Shown here piece by piece: positions 17,942 through 26,822 of a stretch of 64,000 bases of DNA (position 1 is the stretch's first letter; each line of letters begins with the position of its first letter). The stretch is from Candidatus Poribacteria bacterium (GTDB lineage: Bacteria > Poribacteria > WGA-4E > WGA-3G): assembly GCA_958295945.1 (NCBI GenBank), contig OY282386.1, positions 248,001 to 312,000 on the forward strand. Direction: 5' to 3'. Below the pieces are notes generated by a model. That model did no database searches and was not told where the DNA came from. It saw only the letters and a list, made by a program, of their open reading frames with translations. The position numbers were made by a program, and so were the translations under genes.

Positions 17942-18559
17942 TTGGCAGAACAGAAAGCAACTAATATAACATGGCATGAAACCACTGTTACAGTGGAAGA
18001 TAGAGAACAACTACTCAACCAGAAAGGTTGTGTAGTTTGGTTTACAGGACTTTCAGGTTCAGGAAAATCAACGTTAGCAAACGCAGTGGCACACTTGTTA
18101 CATGAACGTAAGCATCACACTTATGTGTTAGATGGTGACAATGTGCGCCACGGATTGAACAAGAATTTAGGATTCTCACCTGAAGATCGTGAAGAAAACA
18201 TACGTAGAGTCGGTGAAGTCGCGAAACTATTCGTTGACGCAGGCACAGTTGTCATGACAGCATTCATTTCACCCTACCGCGTAGATCGAGATCAAGCAAG
18301 AGATCTTATATCAGAAAATAGATTCGTTGAAGTTTATGTTGAATGTCCTCTTGATGTATGTGAGGAACGCGACCCGAAAGGATTATATGAGAAAGCCCGT
18401 TCAGGAGAGATCAAAGAATTCACTGGAATTAGTGCACCTTATGAAGCACCGGATAAACCTGAAGTGGTTGTGAATACCGCAGAACTATCAATTTACGATT
18501 CAGCTCAGAAGGTCATTTCGTTTCTTGAGAAAACGCAGTTAGTTCCTTCTGATAGATAA
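17942..18559 (+). CDS. cysC: Adenylylsulfate (APS) kinase
   Basis: Phosphorylates APS to PAPS in sulfate activation. The start is taken as TTG 17942 with GAGGA at 17929-17933, giving 205 residues beginning AEQKATNITWHE, the usual N-terminus; an upstream TTG at 17882 would add 20 atypical residues. It has Walker A GLSGSGKST, the substrate motif DGDNVRHGLNKNLGF, and FISPYR with VYVECPLDVCEERDPKGLY. It appears complete. No sulfate adenylyltransferase is nearby. PAPS could feed assimilation or sulfated-glycan synthesis. Confidence 0.93.
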   Translation: MAEQKATNITWHETTVTVEDREQLLNQKGCVVWFTGLSGSGKSTLANAVAHLLHERKHHTYVLDGDNVRHGLNKNLGFSPEDREENIRRVGEVAKLFVDAGTVVMTAFISPYRVDRDQARDLISENRFVEVYVECPLDVCEERDPKGLYEKARSGEIKEFTGISAPYEAPDKPEVVVNTAELSIYDSAQKVISFLEKTQLVPSDR

Positions 18560-18638
18560 CTTTATTTTCGTTAATTGAAATAATCATATCTTAGGTAATG
18601 AGTGGATTGCTACGAAATATGGAAATATACGGTGTTAT

Positions 18639-19592
18639 ATGAAACTTATCCAATACCACTTACCAAACTTAGGTAAGCGCGTCGGGGTTGTGACCCGTGA
18701 AAACACTGTAATTGATGTAACGAGTGAAGAATCGAAGAGTGTCTTAGATGTGCTTAAACTTGCGTATAAAGAACGCGTGAGTTTGGGAGTCTTACTCGCA
18801 GATATACAGGAAAAGGTGTCTGCACCTCCGCCGATGCGGTTTACAGCATTCCGAGAAACGGATAGTGTTTCAGTAGAAGATAATGGATTAACACTGGACA
18901 AGTTGAATGTAAATCCATCAGAAAAAAAACCACACTTATTGATACCGTTAGATCCTCCAGAAGTCTGGGGGTGTGGTGTCACCTATAAGCGTAGTGCGGA
19001 TATGCGTGATGACGATTCAGAACAAGATATCTATAGTCGTGTATATCATGCAGATAGACCGGAGATATTCTTTAAAGCGACACCTTCTCGATGTGTCGGA
19101 CCGAATGGATATATTGGTATACGGAGCGATTCTGCGTTAACTGCTACTGAACCTGAACTTGCTTATGTTCTCGGTTCTGAAGGCGAAATCGTTGGATATA
19201 CCTTATGCAATGATGTGTCGGCTTGGGATATTGAACGAGACAATCCGTTATATCTGCCACAATCAAAAGTATTCTATGGATGTTGTGCACTTGGACCCAT
19301 GTTCATCACGCCATCTGAAGTAGATGATCCGTATAATTTGGAAATTAAATGTACTATTCTTCGTAAGGACAAAGAGATCTTTGAGGGTGAAGTAAATACA
19401 TCGCAGATAAATTGGAAGTTTGAACAACTCACCGAATTTCTGATGCGAGATAACCCGATACCTTACGGAACTGTTGTCTCAACTGGCACAGGTATAATCG
19501 TTCCAAATGATTTACCATTGGCTCCTAATGATATTGTTAAGATAGAAATCCAAGGATTTGGCACTCTCTCTAATCCTGTCCAGCAACTTTAA
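18639..19592 (+). CDS. Fumarylacetoacetate hydrolase (FAH) family protein
   Basis: The 317 residues have the FAH fold with a mixed-beta core. The metal region includes EPELAYVLGSEGEIVGYTL and a conserved NDVSAWDIE. PSRCVGPNG and YGCCALGPM complete the active-site frame. Family members cleave or hydrate 2-keto acids, for example in sugar-acid or aromatic catabolism; this branch resembles the AraD1-like hydratase group. Its stop is 10 bp before the next gene, so the FAH and D-threonine aldolase-like proteins are likely co-translated steps of one catabolic route. Confidence 0.85.
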   Translation: MKLIQYHLPNLGKRVGVVTRENTVIDVTSEESKSVLDVLKLAYKERVSLGVLLADIQEKVSAPPPMRFTAFRETDSVSVEDNGLTLDKLNVNPSEKKPHLLIPLDPPEVWGCGVTYKRSADMRDDDSEQDIYSRVYHADRPEIFFKATPSRCVGPNGYIGIRSDSALTATEPELAYVLGSEGEIVGYTLCNDVSAWDIERDNPLYLPQSKVFYGCCALGPMFITPSEVDDPYNLEIKCTILRKDKEIFEGEVNTSQINWKFEQLTEFLMRDNPIPYGTVVSTGTGIIVPNDLPLAPNDIVKIEIQGFGTLSNPVQQL

Positions 19593-19602
19593 GAGGTGGT
19601 GT

Positions 19603-20712
19603 ATGTATGATGCCGAGACTTATATCGGTAGACATAAAACGGAATTAGATACGCCTGCATTGTTGATTGATCTGGATATAATGGAATTGAATATCCAGAA
19701 AATGGCAAATTATTTTGCTACAGTAAACACAGAACTAAGACCACACGTCAAAACACATAAAACTCCTATTATTTCACATAAACAGATTGCTGCTGGTGCA
19801 ATTGGCGTGACATGTGCCAAATTGGGAGAAGCAGAGGCAATTGTTCATTCGGGTATCAGAGATGTTTTAATTGCAAATCAGATTGTCGGTACACATAAAA
19901 TAGTTCGACTTATAAACTTAGCAAAACATTCTGACATAATGATTGCAGTGGACAACGATGACAATGTTCATGCAATTTCCAAGGCAGCAGCAGAAAAAGG
20001 GGTTACGATTAGGGTATTAATTGAAGTCAACATCGGTATGGATCGCTGTGGTGTTGAACCTGGATCTGAAACACTTTCGTTGGCAAATATTATAGGAGAA
20101 AGTCAAAACTTAAAGTTTGAAGGTTTGATGGGATATGAAGGTCATACCGTTGCAAAACCGAATAAAACTGAACGTGTAGCTGCTACGAAATCAGCAATGC
20201 AACGTTTAATTGATACAAAACATCTCCTTGAAAAGAACGGTATCAATGTAGCCATAATGAGCGGTGGCGGAACTGGAACTTACGATATCACAGGCAGCAT
20301 ACCTGAAATGACTGAAGTACAAGCTGGTTCTTATGTGTTTATGGATTCAACATATCGTAATGTTGAAGGTGTCGGCGAAAAGTTTGATTGTGCATTAACA
20401 GTCTTAGCGACTGTTGTTAGCCGTCCAGAAAAAAACAGGATTATTGTAGATACTGGTCTGAAAGTGTTAACAAAGGAGTTTGGTATTCCACAACCTGCTG
20501 GTTTGCAGGGTGTGGAAATGACCGGTCTTTCCGAAGAACATGGGAAGATGCATGTATCCAATGAAGATATTTCACTAAAACCGACAGATAAGCTTGAAAT
20601 TTTACCGACACACTGTTGTACTAATGTTAACCTTCATGACAAATTTTATGGTATTCGTAAAGAAATCGTGGAGACAGTGTGGGGAATAGCAGCAAGAGGT
20701 AGATCGCAATAA
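19603..20712 (+). CDS. D-threonine aldolase / D-serine dehydratase-like PLP enzyme (DSD1 family)
   Basis: The start at 19603 is chosen for AAGAGGTGG just upstream. The 369 residues show the alanine racemase-type N-terminal barrel: ELDTPALLIDLD, then LRPHVKTHKT with the PLP lysine, then CAKLGEAEA. The C-terminal beta domain carries THCCTNVNLHD, the paired His/Cys zinc site that defines the DSD1/D-threonine aldolase branch. It cleaves or dehydrates D-beta-hydroxy amino acids. It is paired with the FAH gene upstream. Confidence 0.88.
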   Translation: MYDAETYIGRHKTELDTPALLIDLDIMELNIQKMANYFATVNTELRPHVKTHKTPIISHKQIAAGAIGVTCAKLGEAEAIVHSGIRDVLIANQIVGTHKIVRLINLAKHSDIMIAVDNDDNVHAISKAAAEKGVTIRVLIEVNIGMDRCGVEPGSETLSLANIIGESQNLKFEGLMGYEGHTVAKPNKTERVAATKSAMQRLIDTKHLLEKNGINVAIMSGGGTGTYDITGSIPEMTEVQAGSYVFMDSTYRNVEGVGEKFDCALTVLATVVSRPEKNRIIVDTGLKVLTKEFGIPQPAGLQGVEMTGLSEEHGKMHVSNEDISLKPTDKLEILPTHCCTNVNLHDKFYGIRKEIVETVWGIAARGRSQ

Positions 20713-20794
20713 TGATTGTTGATGGTAGCTGCTACTGGAACTGCAGCAAAATTAAGTTATTTTCATCATCAAGGATTTCCAAAGGAGGGTTTCT

Positions 20795-21976
20795 ATGCAC
20801 AAACTTAGTATAAAAAATCAACAAAATTTGAAACTCAAAACAAAATGGACTATAGGAATGCTTCTTGTATTCCTTTTAATGTTTACACATCTATACACGG
20901 ATGCCTACATTGCAGCACGATACACTATCCCGCAAATTGTCAGTGAAAGTTCTAACATCGTATTCGGTACAATTGAAGAGGTAAACACAAAACGAAAGAC
21001 TGCTAATATTAAGGTAGAACATAACATTAAAGGGCGAAGTGAATTTGATGTTATTAAAATTCGCTTTGATATATATAAAGGTGAAGCAGATCATAGGGGT
21101 GAACTTTCCCGTTTCTTGAAGAAAAACGAGCAGATTGTTGTGTGTTACCTACAAGAAGATGGACGTATTGACGCGTTGGCACACACAAGAGGAAAATGGT
21201 TTCAGCTGCAACTAACGAGAGATCGTGAAAGAGGATGGGGTAGGTGGGGGTTTACTCACTTTGAGAAATACCTAAATCAAGATAAAGTTTCCAGACGCGA
21301 CTCAACAAAAGATTTTCAAAAAGAGTTACGTTCCATGTTAGGAGAGAATGCTATCCGCCTTCTTCTTTTGAATACAGAATCGTATCAGGCGGAAATACCA
21401 ATTATTTCTGGTATAAATAAGGTTACAAATCGTTGGATTTCATATAATCAGACAGAAGATCGCAATCTACCAGGGTTAAGCAAGACAGATATATTATGGA
21501 TTGGATGCCGTTCAATCGGTAGAGATGGTCGGTATAAGCTGAATGGAAGTCAGGAAAAAAGGATAAAAGAATTTGTCAAAAATGGCGGTGTTGTTATTGT
21601 TTCTGGTCAAGACAGTGACCCAGATAGACCGTGTGGATCAGGTTGGTTACCAGAACGTCTTAATGGTTTAGAAAGCACACATCGTAATGACTTCCAACCC
21701 ACATCAAAGGCAGGTGAACTCTTTAAAGCACCTAACCGTATACGTTCAGGACAACTTTCACTTGATGATTCTTGGAGCGATTGGAACGATAAATTTGAAG
21801 TGCTTGCAACAACCAACAGTGGCAAACAAATTGTTGTTGCAAAATTGAGATACGGCAAAGGAATGTACCTTATCACAAGTCTCCATAATAATAGGAAAGA
21901 ACAGGTAAATCAAAACCGTCCGATGCTTGAAAATCTTATGCATTATGCAGTGGATTATTTGAATAAATCCAAATAG
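20795..21976 (+). CDS. Secreted or anchored protein: TIMP-like N-domain plus GATase-like C-domain
   Basis: A strong AAAGGAGG site precedes the ATG. The 393-residue product has a hydrophobic segment at about 18-37. It then has a small beta domain (IVFGTIEEVN, ANIKVEHNIKG) resembling OB/TIMP-like modules. The C-terminal 200 residues look like a class I glutamine amidotransferase-like alpha/beta domain (TDILWIGCRS, KRIKEFVKNGGVVIVSGQD, YGKGMYLITSLHNN), a fold common in Poribacteria and Planctomycetes. No amidotransferase triad is seen. It lies 17 bp before the PQQ-propeller gene. Function unknown. Confidence 0.55.
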   Translation: MHKLSIKNQQNLKLKTKWTIGMLLVFLLMFTHLYTDAYIAARYTIPQIVSESSNIVFGTIEEVNTKRKTANIKVEHNIKGRSEFDVIKIRFDIYKGEADHRGELSRFLKKNEQIVVCYLQEDGRIDALAHTRGKWFQLQLTRDRERGWGRWGFTHFEKYLNQDKVSRRDSTKDFQKELRSMLGENAIRLLLLNTESYQAEIPIISGINKVTNRWISYNQTEDRNLPGLSKTDILWIGCRSIGRDGRYKLNGSQEKRIKEFVKNGGVVIVSGQDSDPDRPCGSGWLPERLNGLESTHRNDFQPTSKAGELFKAPNRIRSGQLSLDDSWSDWNDKFEVLATTNSGKQIVVAKLRYGKGMYLITSLHNNRKEQVNQNRPMLENLMHYAVDYLNKSK

Positions 21977-21993
21977 TTTGGAGTTACCCAAGT

Positions 21994-23529
21994 ATGCGAA
22001 ATATAGCAAAGATACTATCATTGAGTATTCTGTCTGTTATTGTCTGTTTTACTTCTACTGCGGAAGCTGTAATACCACAATTGATAGGCCCTTTGACAGC
22101 TTTACTTGCGATAATTCCGCAGATTCTTGCATTCGTTGGTGTTGCCATACTCACTTCACTTGTCTTTGCACGTGATACAACGAAGAGCGTATATTACAAG
22201 ATTAGAGGTTTTTTTACAGTGAAAAGGACAATTGTATCTTCCATTAGTCTGTTTGTTCTTATCGGTTTAGCAGTACTAACCTTCTATTTCGTTGATAAAG
22301 GCGTTGATGAGAATCCAACTTCCATAGATGTCAGTAGTGAAAAAACTGCAGAACAGAAAGCAAGAACAGGCAGTGCTTGGACAACCTTTAGAGGGAATGC
22401 TAACCGCACAGGACGAGTTGATGAACTTTCTGGTCCTATTGATGGGAACGCACTTTGGGTATTTAAGGCAAAGGGATCAAGAACGGTACAGTTCTTATCA
22501 TCACCTGCTATCGTTGGAAATCGACTTTATATTGGTGCTGTTGCGGGATCAGTCTTCTCTGTTCGTGGGGCTACATTTTGTATTGACACTGATAAGAATG
22601 AAGTTGTGTGGGAGAATAAGTCTGAGATTCCGATATTTTCATCTCCTGCTGTTGTCGCAGGCAGAGTCTACATAGGTGAAGGATTTCACCATGATAGTGG
22701 ATGTAGGTTACGATGTCTGGATGCCAACACAGGTGAACCGATATGGAGTTTTACAACTGCAAGCCATGTTGAATCGACACCGTTCATAACAAAAGGAAGG
22801 CTTTACTTCACTGCAGGTGCAGATGGTGTCTACTGTATTGACGCACTTGCAGGTGAACAGATTTGGCATTATCCAGCAGTCCATGCCGATATGTCACCTT
22901 TCGTAAAAAATGATAAGGTCTATTTCGGCACAGGATACGATGGATATACAATATATGCCGTAGATGCAGATACTGGAGAAGAGATATGGTCAAAACCGAT
23001 GCCGTATCCTGTTTGGGGAACTCCAAGCGGATATGAAAATCTTGTTTTTTTCGGTCTCGGAAGAGGGGATTTTTCACAGAGTGCACCTATTCCTGCTGGA
23101 AAGTTCGTTGCATTAGATGGTGAAACAGGTGACATTGTTTGGGAATATGAAGCAGGTGATGCTGTGCTGACAGCCGCTGTCGTACACGACGGTTATGTTA
23201 CCTTTGGATCACGAACTAATTTTGTTTACACACTTAATGCTCTGAATGGTGAAGTCCATTGGAAAAAAAATCTCGGTTCACCCGTTCTGTCTTCACCTGC
23301 AGTAACGCAAGAATCCGTCTATGTTGCAACACAAGCTGGTCGCATCTATTCTTTGAGTGTTGAGGATGGACAGATTCAATGGGAATATGATTCAGATACT
23401 GATACGAATGGTGTTGAATTCATTTCTTCACCAGCAATCGCAAATGAAAAGTTATATATTGGTTCAAGTGACAGATATATATATTGTATAGGTAAGAAAG
23501 ATACAGTTGAAATAATTGGTGATCGTTAA
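21994..23529 (+). CDS. Membrane-anchored PQQ-like beta-propeller protein
   Basis: Of 511 residues, the first about 105 contain a signal peptide and two further hydrophobic segments. About 370 residues of PQQ-type blades follow, with repeated A-x-D-x-x-T-G-E-x-x-W motifs such as LDANTGEPIWSF, VDADTGEEIW and LDGETGDIVWEY. Each blade ends in a S-x-P-x-V strand pattern. This is the BamB/quinoprotein-like fold, usually eight blades. No PQQ-binding disulfide is evident, so it is more likely a scaffold. It faces the periplasm and shares an operon with the preceding gene. Confidence 0.8.
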   Translation: MRNIAKILSLSILSVIVCFTSTAEAVIPQLIGPLTALLAIIPQILAFVGVAILTSLVFARDTTKSVYYKIRGFFTVKRTIVSSISLFVLIGLAVLTFYFVDKGVDENPTSIDVSSEKTAEQKARTGSAWTTFRGNANRTGRVDELSGPIDGNALWVFKAKGSRTVQFLSSPAIVGNRLYIGAVAGSVFSVRGATFCIDTDKNEVVWENKSEIPIFSSPAVVAGRVYIGEGFHHDSGCRLRCLDANTGEPIWSFTTASHVESTPFITKGRLYFTAGADGVYCIDALAGEQIWHYPAVHADMSPFVKNDKVYFGTGYDGYTIYAVDADTGEEIWSKPMPYPVWGTPSGYENLVFFGLGRGDFSQSAPIPAGKFVALDGETGDIVWEYEAGDAVLTAAVVHDGYVTFGSRTNFVYTLNALNGEVHWKKNLGSPVLSSPAVTQESVYVATQAGRIYSLSVEDGQIQWEYDSDTDTNGVEFISSPAIANEKLYIGSSDRYIYCIGKKDTVEIIGDR

Positions 23530-23634
23530 TATCATTATTAATATTACAAATGAAATTGAATCCGTAAACTCATAGAAACTAATTGGTCTTGTGTTTAACA
23601 GAAGATTTGGTTTTCATTTACAAGGAGAAAGAAA

Positions 23635-24474
23635 ATGAAAAAGGTTTTAATCGCAATTACATTATTGCTGCTCATCACTGGATTAACAGCAGATGCACAG
23701 TGGCGGAGCAAAACGCATGATGAATATCACGCACTTCAACGTCCTGCAGAAATTACAATAGACGGCAAACTTGATGAGGCAGAAGGTTGGGAAGGTGTTT
23801 TTGAGGCAGTTACAGGTGAAGATGGCGAACCCTATTGTGGTTTGGAATTTGAAAACATCGGTAAATTTGAATCGCTTGGTGGCGGACAGTGGAATGGCGC
23901 AAAAGACCATGAAACCTGTTTTGCAATTGTTTGGGATGAGGATGCAATTTATATAGCACTGAGTGTTACTGACGACGAGCATAATCAAACAAATGCTGCT
24001 GCTACTGGTGCTTGGAACGGTGATGGTGCACAATTATCTTTTATTCCAAATGGAATGAGGGAAAAAGGACAACAGAATATTCTAATTAATTTCGCATTAA
24101 ACAATGACGGAGCCCTTTTATTGCACAATGAAACATTACATGGAAATCCGGGACTTACAGAGGAGCAGGTCGTAATAGTTCGTAACGAAGCTGAAAAAGA
24201 AACCTACTATGAAATTCAGATCAAACCAGACAATTTAGGGATGAATTCATTTGAAGAGGGATACGAGTTCGGTCTCGGAATCTGTGTGAACGATGGTGAC
24301 CTCGCAGCCGGACAAGCTGGACAGAAAGGATGGAGTGGGTGGTATCCGCACGCTGTTGTACACGGAAAGAATCCTGAACAAACAGGTTTAGTCATACTTA
24401 CAGATGAACAACTCGCTGTTGAAGCAAAGAATAAATTGACAACTACATGGGGAAGATTAAAATCAACCCATTAA
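23635..24474 (+). CDS. Secreted CBM9-like carbohydrate-binding protein with C-terminal W-motif tag, paralog 1
   Basis: ACAAGGAG precedes the start. A signal peptide ends near ADAQ. The 279-residue product is one beta-sandwich of the CBM9 / sugar-binding type: ITIDGKLDEAEGW, then CFAIVWDEDAIYIALSVTDD, then WNGDGAQLSF, with GLGICVNDGD near the end. It finishes KLTTTWGRLK plus STH, the same tag as two LamG proteins. The next gene is a clear paralog. The ligand is probably a glycan; no catalytic domain is present. Confidence 0.82.
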   Translation: MKKVLIAITLLLLITGLTADAQWRSKTHDEYHALQRPAEITIDGKLDEAEGWEGVFEAVTGEDGEPYCGLEFENIGKFESLGGGQWNGAKDHETCFAIVWDEDAIYIALSVTDDEHNQTNAAATGAWNGDGAQLSFIPNGMREKGQQNILINFALNNDGALLLHNETLHGNPGLTEEQVVIVRNEAEKETYYEIQIKPDNLGMNSFEEGYEFGLGICVNDGDLAAGQAGQKGWSGWYPHAVVHGKNPEQTGLVILTDEQLAVEAKNKLTTTWGRLKSTH

Positions 24475-24503
24475 GTTTTAATATTACTAATTTCTAATTT
24501 GAA

Positions 24504-24611
24504 GTAGCGGGTGTGACATCCGCTACGAAATTCAATGGTAGCACCATGTTACCATTGAAAATATGTTACAACATCATTGTTGTAAATAACAGATTCCACT
24601 TTTAATGTGGA
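24504..24611. repeat. Cluster of four short palindromes between the CBM9 paralogs
   Basis: Four stems stand in a row: GTAGCGG/CCGCTAC (24504-24526), TTCAATGGTA/TACCATTGAA (24531-24559, 10 bp perfect), TTACAACA/TGTTGTAA (24566-24585) and TCCAC/GTGGA (24595-24611). No T-run follows. They could slow degradation or attenuate reading between the two paralogs. Confidence 0.55.
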
Positions 24612-24640
24612 TAATGAATACTTATATGAGGTAATTTTTG

Positions 24641-25483
24641 ATGAAAAAGTATGTGTTTGAATTTACTGCTATATTTGTAGCAATTATGTTAATCGGAATC
24701 GGTGTTGCAGATGCACAGTGGCGTAGTCCAACACACGATGTCTACAATGCACCAACAGGTGTTGATGTTGAAATTGATGGCAATCTTGACGAATGGAGCG
24801 GTGTCTTGGATTCCGTCAAAGGTACTGATGGCTCAACATTCTGCGGTGTCGAATTTGAAGGACGAGACGGCGTTGTTAAAGTTTGGGAAGATTGGCAAGG
24901 CGGTACTTGGAGCGGTCCTGAAGACCACACAACCTGTTTCATGATTGTCTGGGATGAAGATGCTGTATATCTTGCTCTTAGTGTTACAGATGACGATCAT
25001 CAAAATTCAGGAGCAGCTTGGAACGGCGATGGAGTACAACTCAACGTAGTTCCAAGTGGTATTAGAGAAGGAGGCCAACCTTTCTTTCTGTATAATGCGG
25101 GATTAGCCGAGAATGGTGATCTTCTTCTACATAATGAAAGGTTGAATAGTCTACCCGGACTTGTCAGCGGTGATGATGTTGCTATCACCAGAGACGAGGA
25201 TTCCAAGACAACCAACTATGAATTCAGATTTACGCCTGCTAATTTTGGTCTGGAAATCTCACTTTCCGCAGGTCTTGAAATTGGTTTAGGCATCTGTGTG
25301 AATGATGGAGATGAAGACGCTACCGGTCAAAAAGGTTGGAGTGGGTGGAATCCGCATACTGTTGTTCACAATAAAAATCCTGAAAAGACAGGTCTTGTGG
25401 TTTTAAGTGCTGATAATGTTACCCCTGTTGAACCTGAAGGTAAATTGGCAGCTACTTGGGGCAGAATTAAGTCTGTAAGATGA
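24641..25483 (+). CDS. Secreted CBM9-like carbohydrate-binding protein with C-terminal W-motif tag, paralog 2
   Basis: ATG 24641 follows GAGGT by eight bases; a TTG three bases earlier is less likely. The 280-residue product aligns over its whole length with the preceding gene: a signal peptide ending ADAQ, VEIDGNLDEWSG, CFMIVWDEDAVYLALSVTDDD, WNGDGVQLN and GLGICVNDGDEDATGQKGWSGW. It ends KLAATWGRIK plus SVR. Tandem duplication is clear, yet the spacer is full of hairpins. A perfect stem-loop terminator follows. Role as for paralog 1. Confidence 0.82.
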   Translation: MKKYVFEFTAIFVAIMLIGIGVADAQWRSPTHDVYNAPTGVDVEIDGNLDEWSGVLDSVKGTDGSTFCGVEFEGRDGVVKVWEDWQGGTWSGPEDHTTCFMIVWDEDAVYLALSVTDDDHQNSGAAWNGDGVQLNVVPSGIREGGQPFFLYNAGLAENGDLLLHNERLNSLPGLVSGDDVAITRDEDSKTTNYEFRFTPANFGLEISLSAGLEIGLGICVNDGDEDATGQKGWSGWNPHTVVHNKNPEKTGLVVLSADNVTPVEPEGKLAATWGRIKSVR

Positions 25484-25511
25484 TTCCGTAGTCATTAACC
25501 AGTTATATTAG

Positions 25512-25536
25512 AAAGCCGCCAACTTTGGCGGCTTTT
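25512..25536 (+). terminator. Rho-independent terminator after the CBM9 pair
   Basis: AAAGCCGCC, loop AACTTT, GGCGGCTTTT: a nine-pair stem with T-run. It lies between convergent genes and is symmetric enough to work in both directions. Confidence 0.8.
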
Positions 25537-25553
25537 CTAATGTACAGTCTTTG

Positions 25554-26576
25554 CTACGAATGATCATGATGATCACTTTTGTTGTAATGCAACCGAAGCA
25601 GATCAACCCCAAAATCATCCTCTATGTGTCTCCACACAGAATGAATGTGATTAGCATTGTTCTGTGTGTTATCATACTCAACAAAGAAGAATGGTCCGTG
25701 AATACGGTAATAGTGCGGCATCCTGCGTTCTTCACCACCTGCCCAAGCAAAATGGATGTCATTTACACTACTTTCGCGTAGTTTTCGTCTCTCAATAGTT
25801 GCAATCTCCTCTGGCAATCTATCTATATATTCATGCACAACCTGAATCAAGAGATCGCGCTGATGTGTTTGCATAGTTTCTACGGGTAGTCCTTCAACAG
25901 CATCAAATTCTACTTTTGGGGCATTGCGAGTCAGAATATCAGATGGTGCATCTGCTTCTATAACCGCAATTGTTTTCTGATACGGTGTTAGACTTGTTAA
26001 GAGTTGTCGAGCAAGGTCTTCCTCAGCATAGAGTACCCGTAATCCTTTGTTTTCTCCATCTGGTACCTCTGCTGGATTTGACCCAAAAAAGAATGGATTT
26101 GGTGAAATCAACTCTCTGTTAACCACCGTGAAATTCAGAGAAACATGGTGTCCTTCAGCACGCCAACCCCACGCACCGTTACCTGTTGGATCTCCAAACA
26201 CGGTGAAGAAATAGAATTCTGGATTACGTTCAAGCCTTCCATCACCGTCTGTTTTCTCAATTTCTCCGAGTATTGTTTCCAAATTAATTATTGCACGTGC
26301 TTTCTTATATCCATCAGGACTTAATCCACTTTCCATGAGTGCAAATGCTGCATCCTGTTGCTTGGCATTAAGTTCTTTTAAAGATACTCCCTGTCGTTCC
26401 CACATTTCAATGGGAATGTAATGCCATCGAAATCGTTCGTTCCCTTCAAATGGTAGATTTGCTCTTTCACGCATTGTAGGGGATAGGACATCTAAGAAAT
26501 TTGAAGCTGCGTGCGTCATACGTTCAGCGGTTTCTGATGCTGGAATTATGATCGGTTTTGTTTGTTCATGTGCCAC
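25554..26576 (-). CDS. DUF3500 family protein
   Basis: The start is GTG 26576, seven bases after GGAGG. The 340 residues match DUF3500: FEGNERFRWHYIPIEMWERQGV, then GDPTGNGAWGWRAEGHHVSLNFTV, then DDFGVDLLRLHY. Conserved His, Glu and Trp residues suggest a metal-binding fold, but the activity is not known. No signal peptide is seen, whereas many relatives are exported. It is a single gene facing the CBM9 pair. Confidence 0.8.
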   Translation of the reverse strand: MAHEQTKPIIIPASETAERMTHAASNFLDVLSPTMRERANLPFEGNERFRWHYIPIEMWERQGVSLKELNAKQQDAAFALMESGLSPDGYKKARAIINLETILGEIEKTDGDGRLERNPEFYFFTVFGDPTGNGAWGWRAEGHHVSLNFTVVNRELISPNPFFFGSNPAEVPDGENKGLRVLYAEEDLARQLLTSLTPYQKTIAVIEADAPSDILTRNAPKVEFDAVEGLPVETMQTHQRDLLIQVVHEYIDRLPEEIATIERRKLRESSVNDIHFAWAGGEERRMPHYYRIHGPFFFVEYDNTQNNANHIHSVWRHIEDDFGVDLLRLHYNKSDHHDHS

Positions 26577-26727
26577 CTAAACACCTCCGTTTGATTTTAC
26601 ATACATTATTTTACCTAATTTGCTGTCCATATTCCACTAAATTTGACACATTTCAACCAAAAATGCATCAGCACTTATTGAACATTCGATCGTAACAAAG
26701 TAATAATTGTATGATGCAACACAATTT

Positions 26728-26789
26728 TTGACACAAAAAAAATAATCCTGTAAACTTAACGAAACCTATTTGCGTTAAATGGTTAAGTT
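26728..26789 (+). promoter_or_regulatory. Promoter with overlapping palindromic operator for the sigma-factor operon
   Basis: TTGACA (26728-26733), 17-bp spacer, TAAACT (26751-26756). The perfect inverted repeat AACTTAAC (26753-26760) / GTTAAGTT (26782-26789) overlaps the -10 box, the classic place for a repressor. The rest of 26577-26822 holds no gene. Confidence 0.5.
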
Positions 26790-26822
26790 GTTCAAAAACT
26801 ACATGAAAGTCTGGCAAATATT

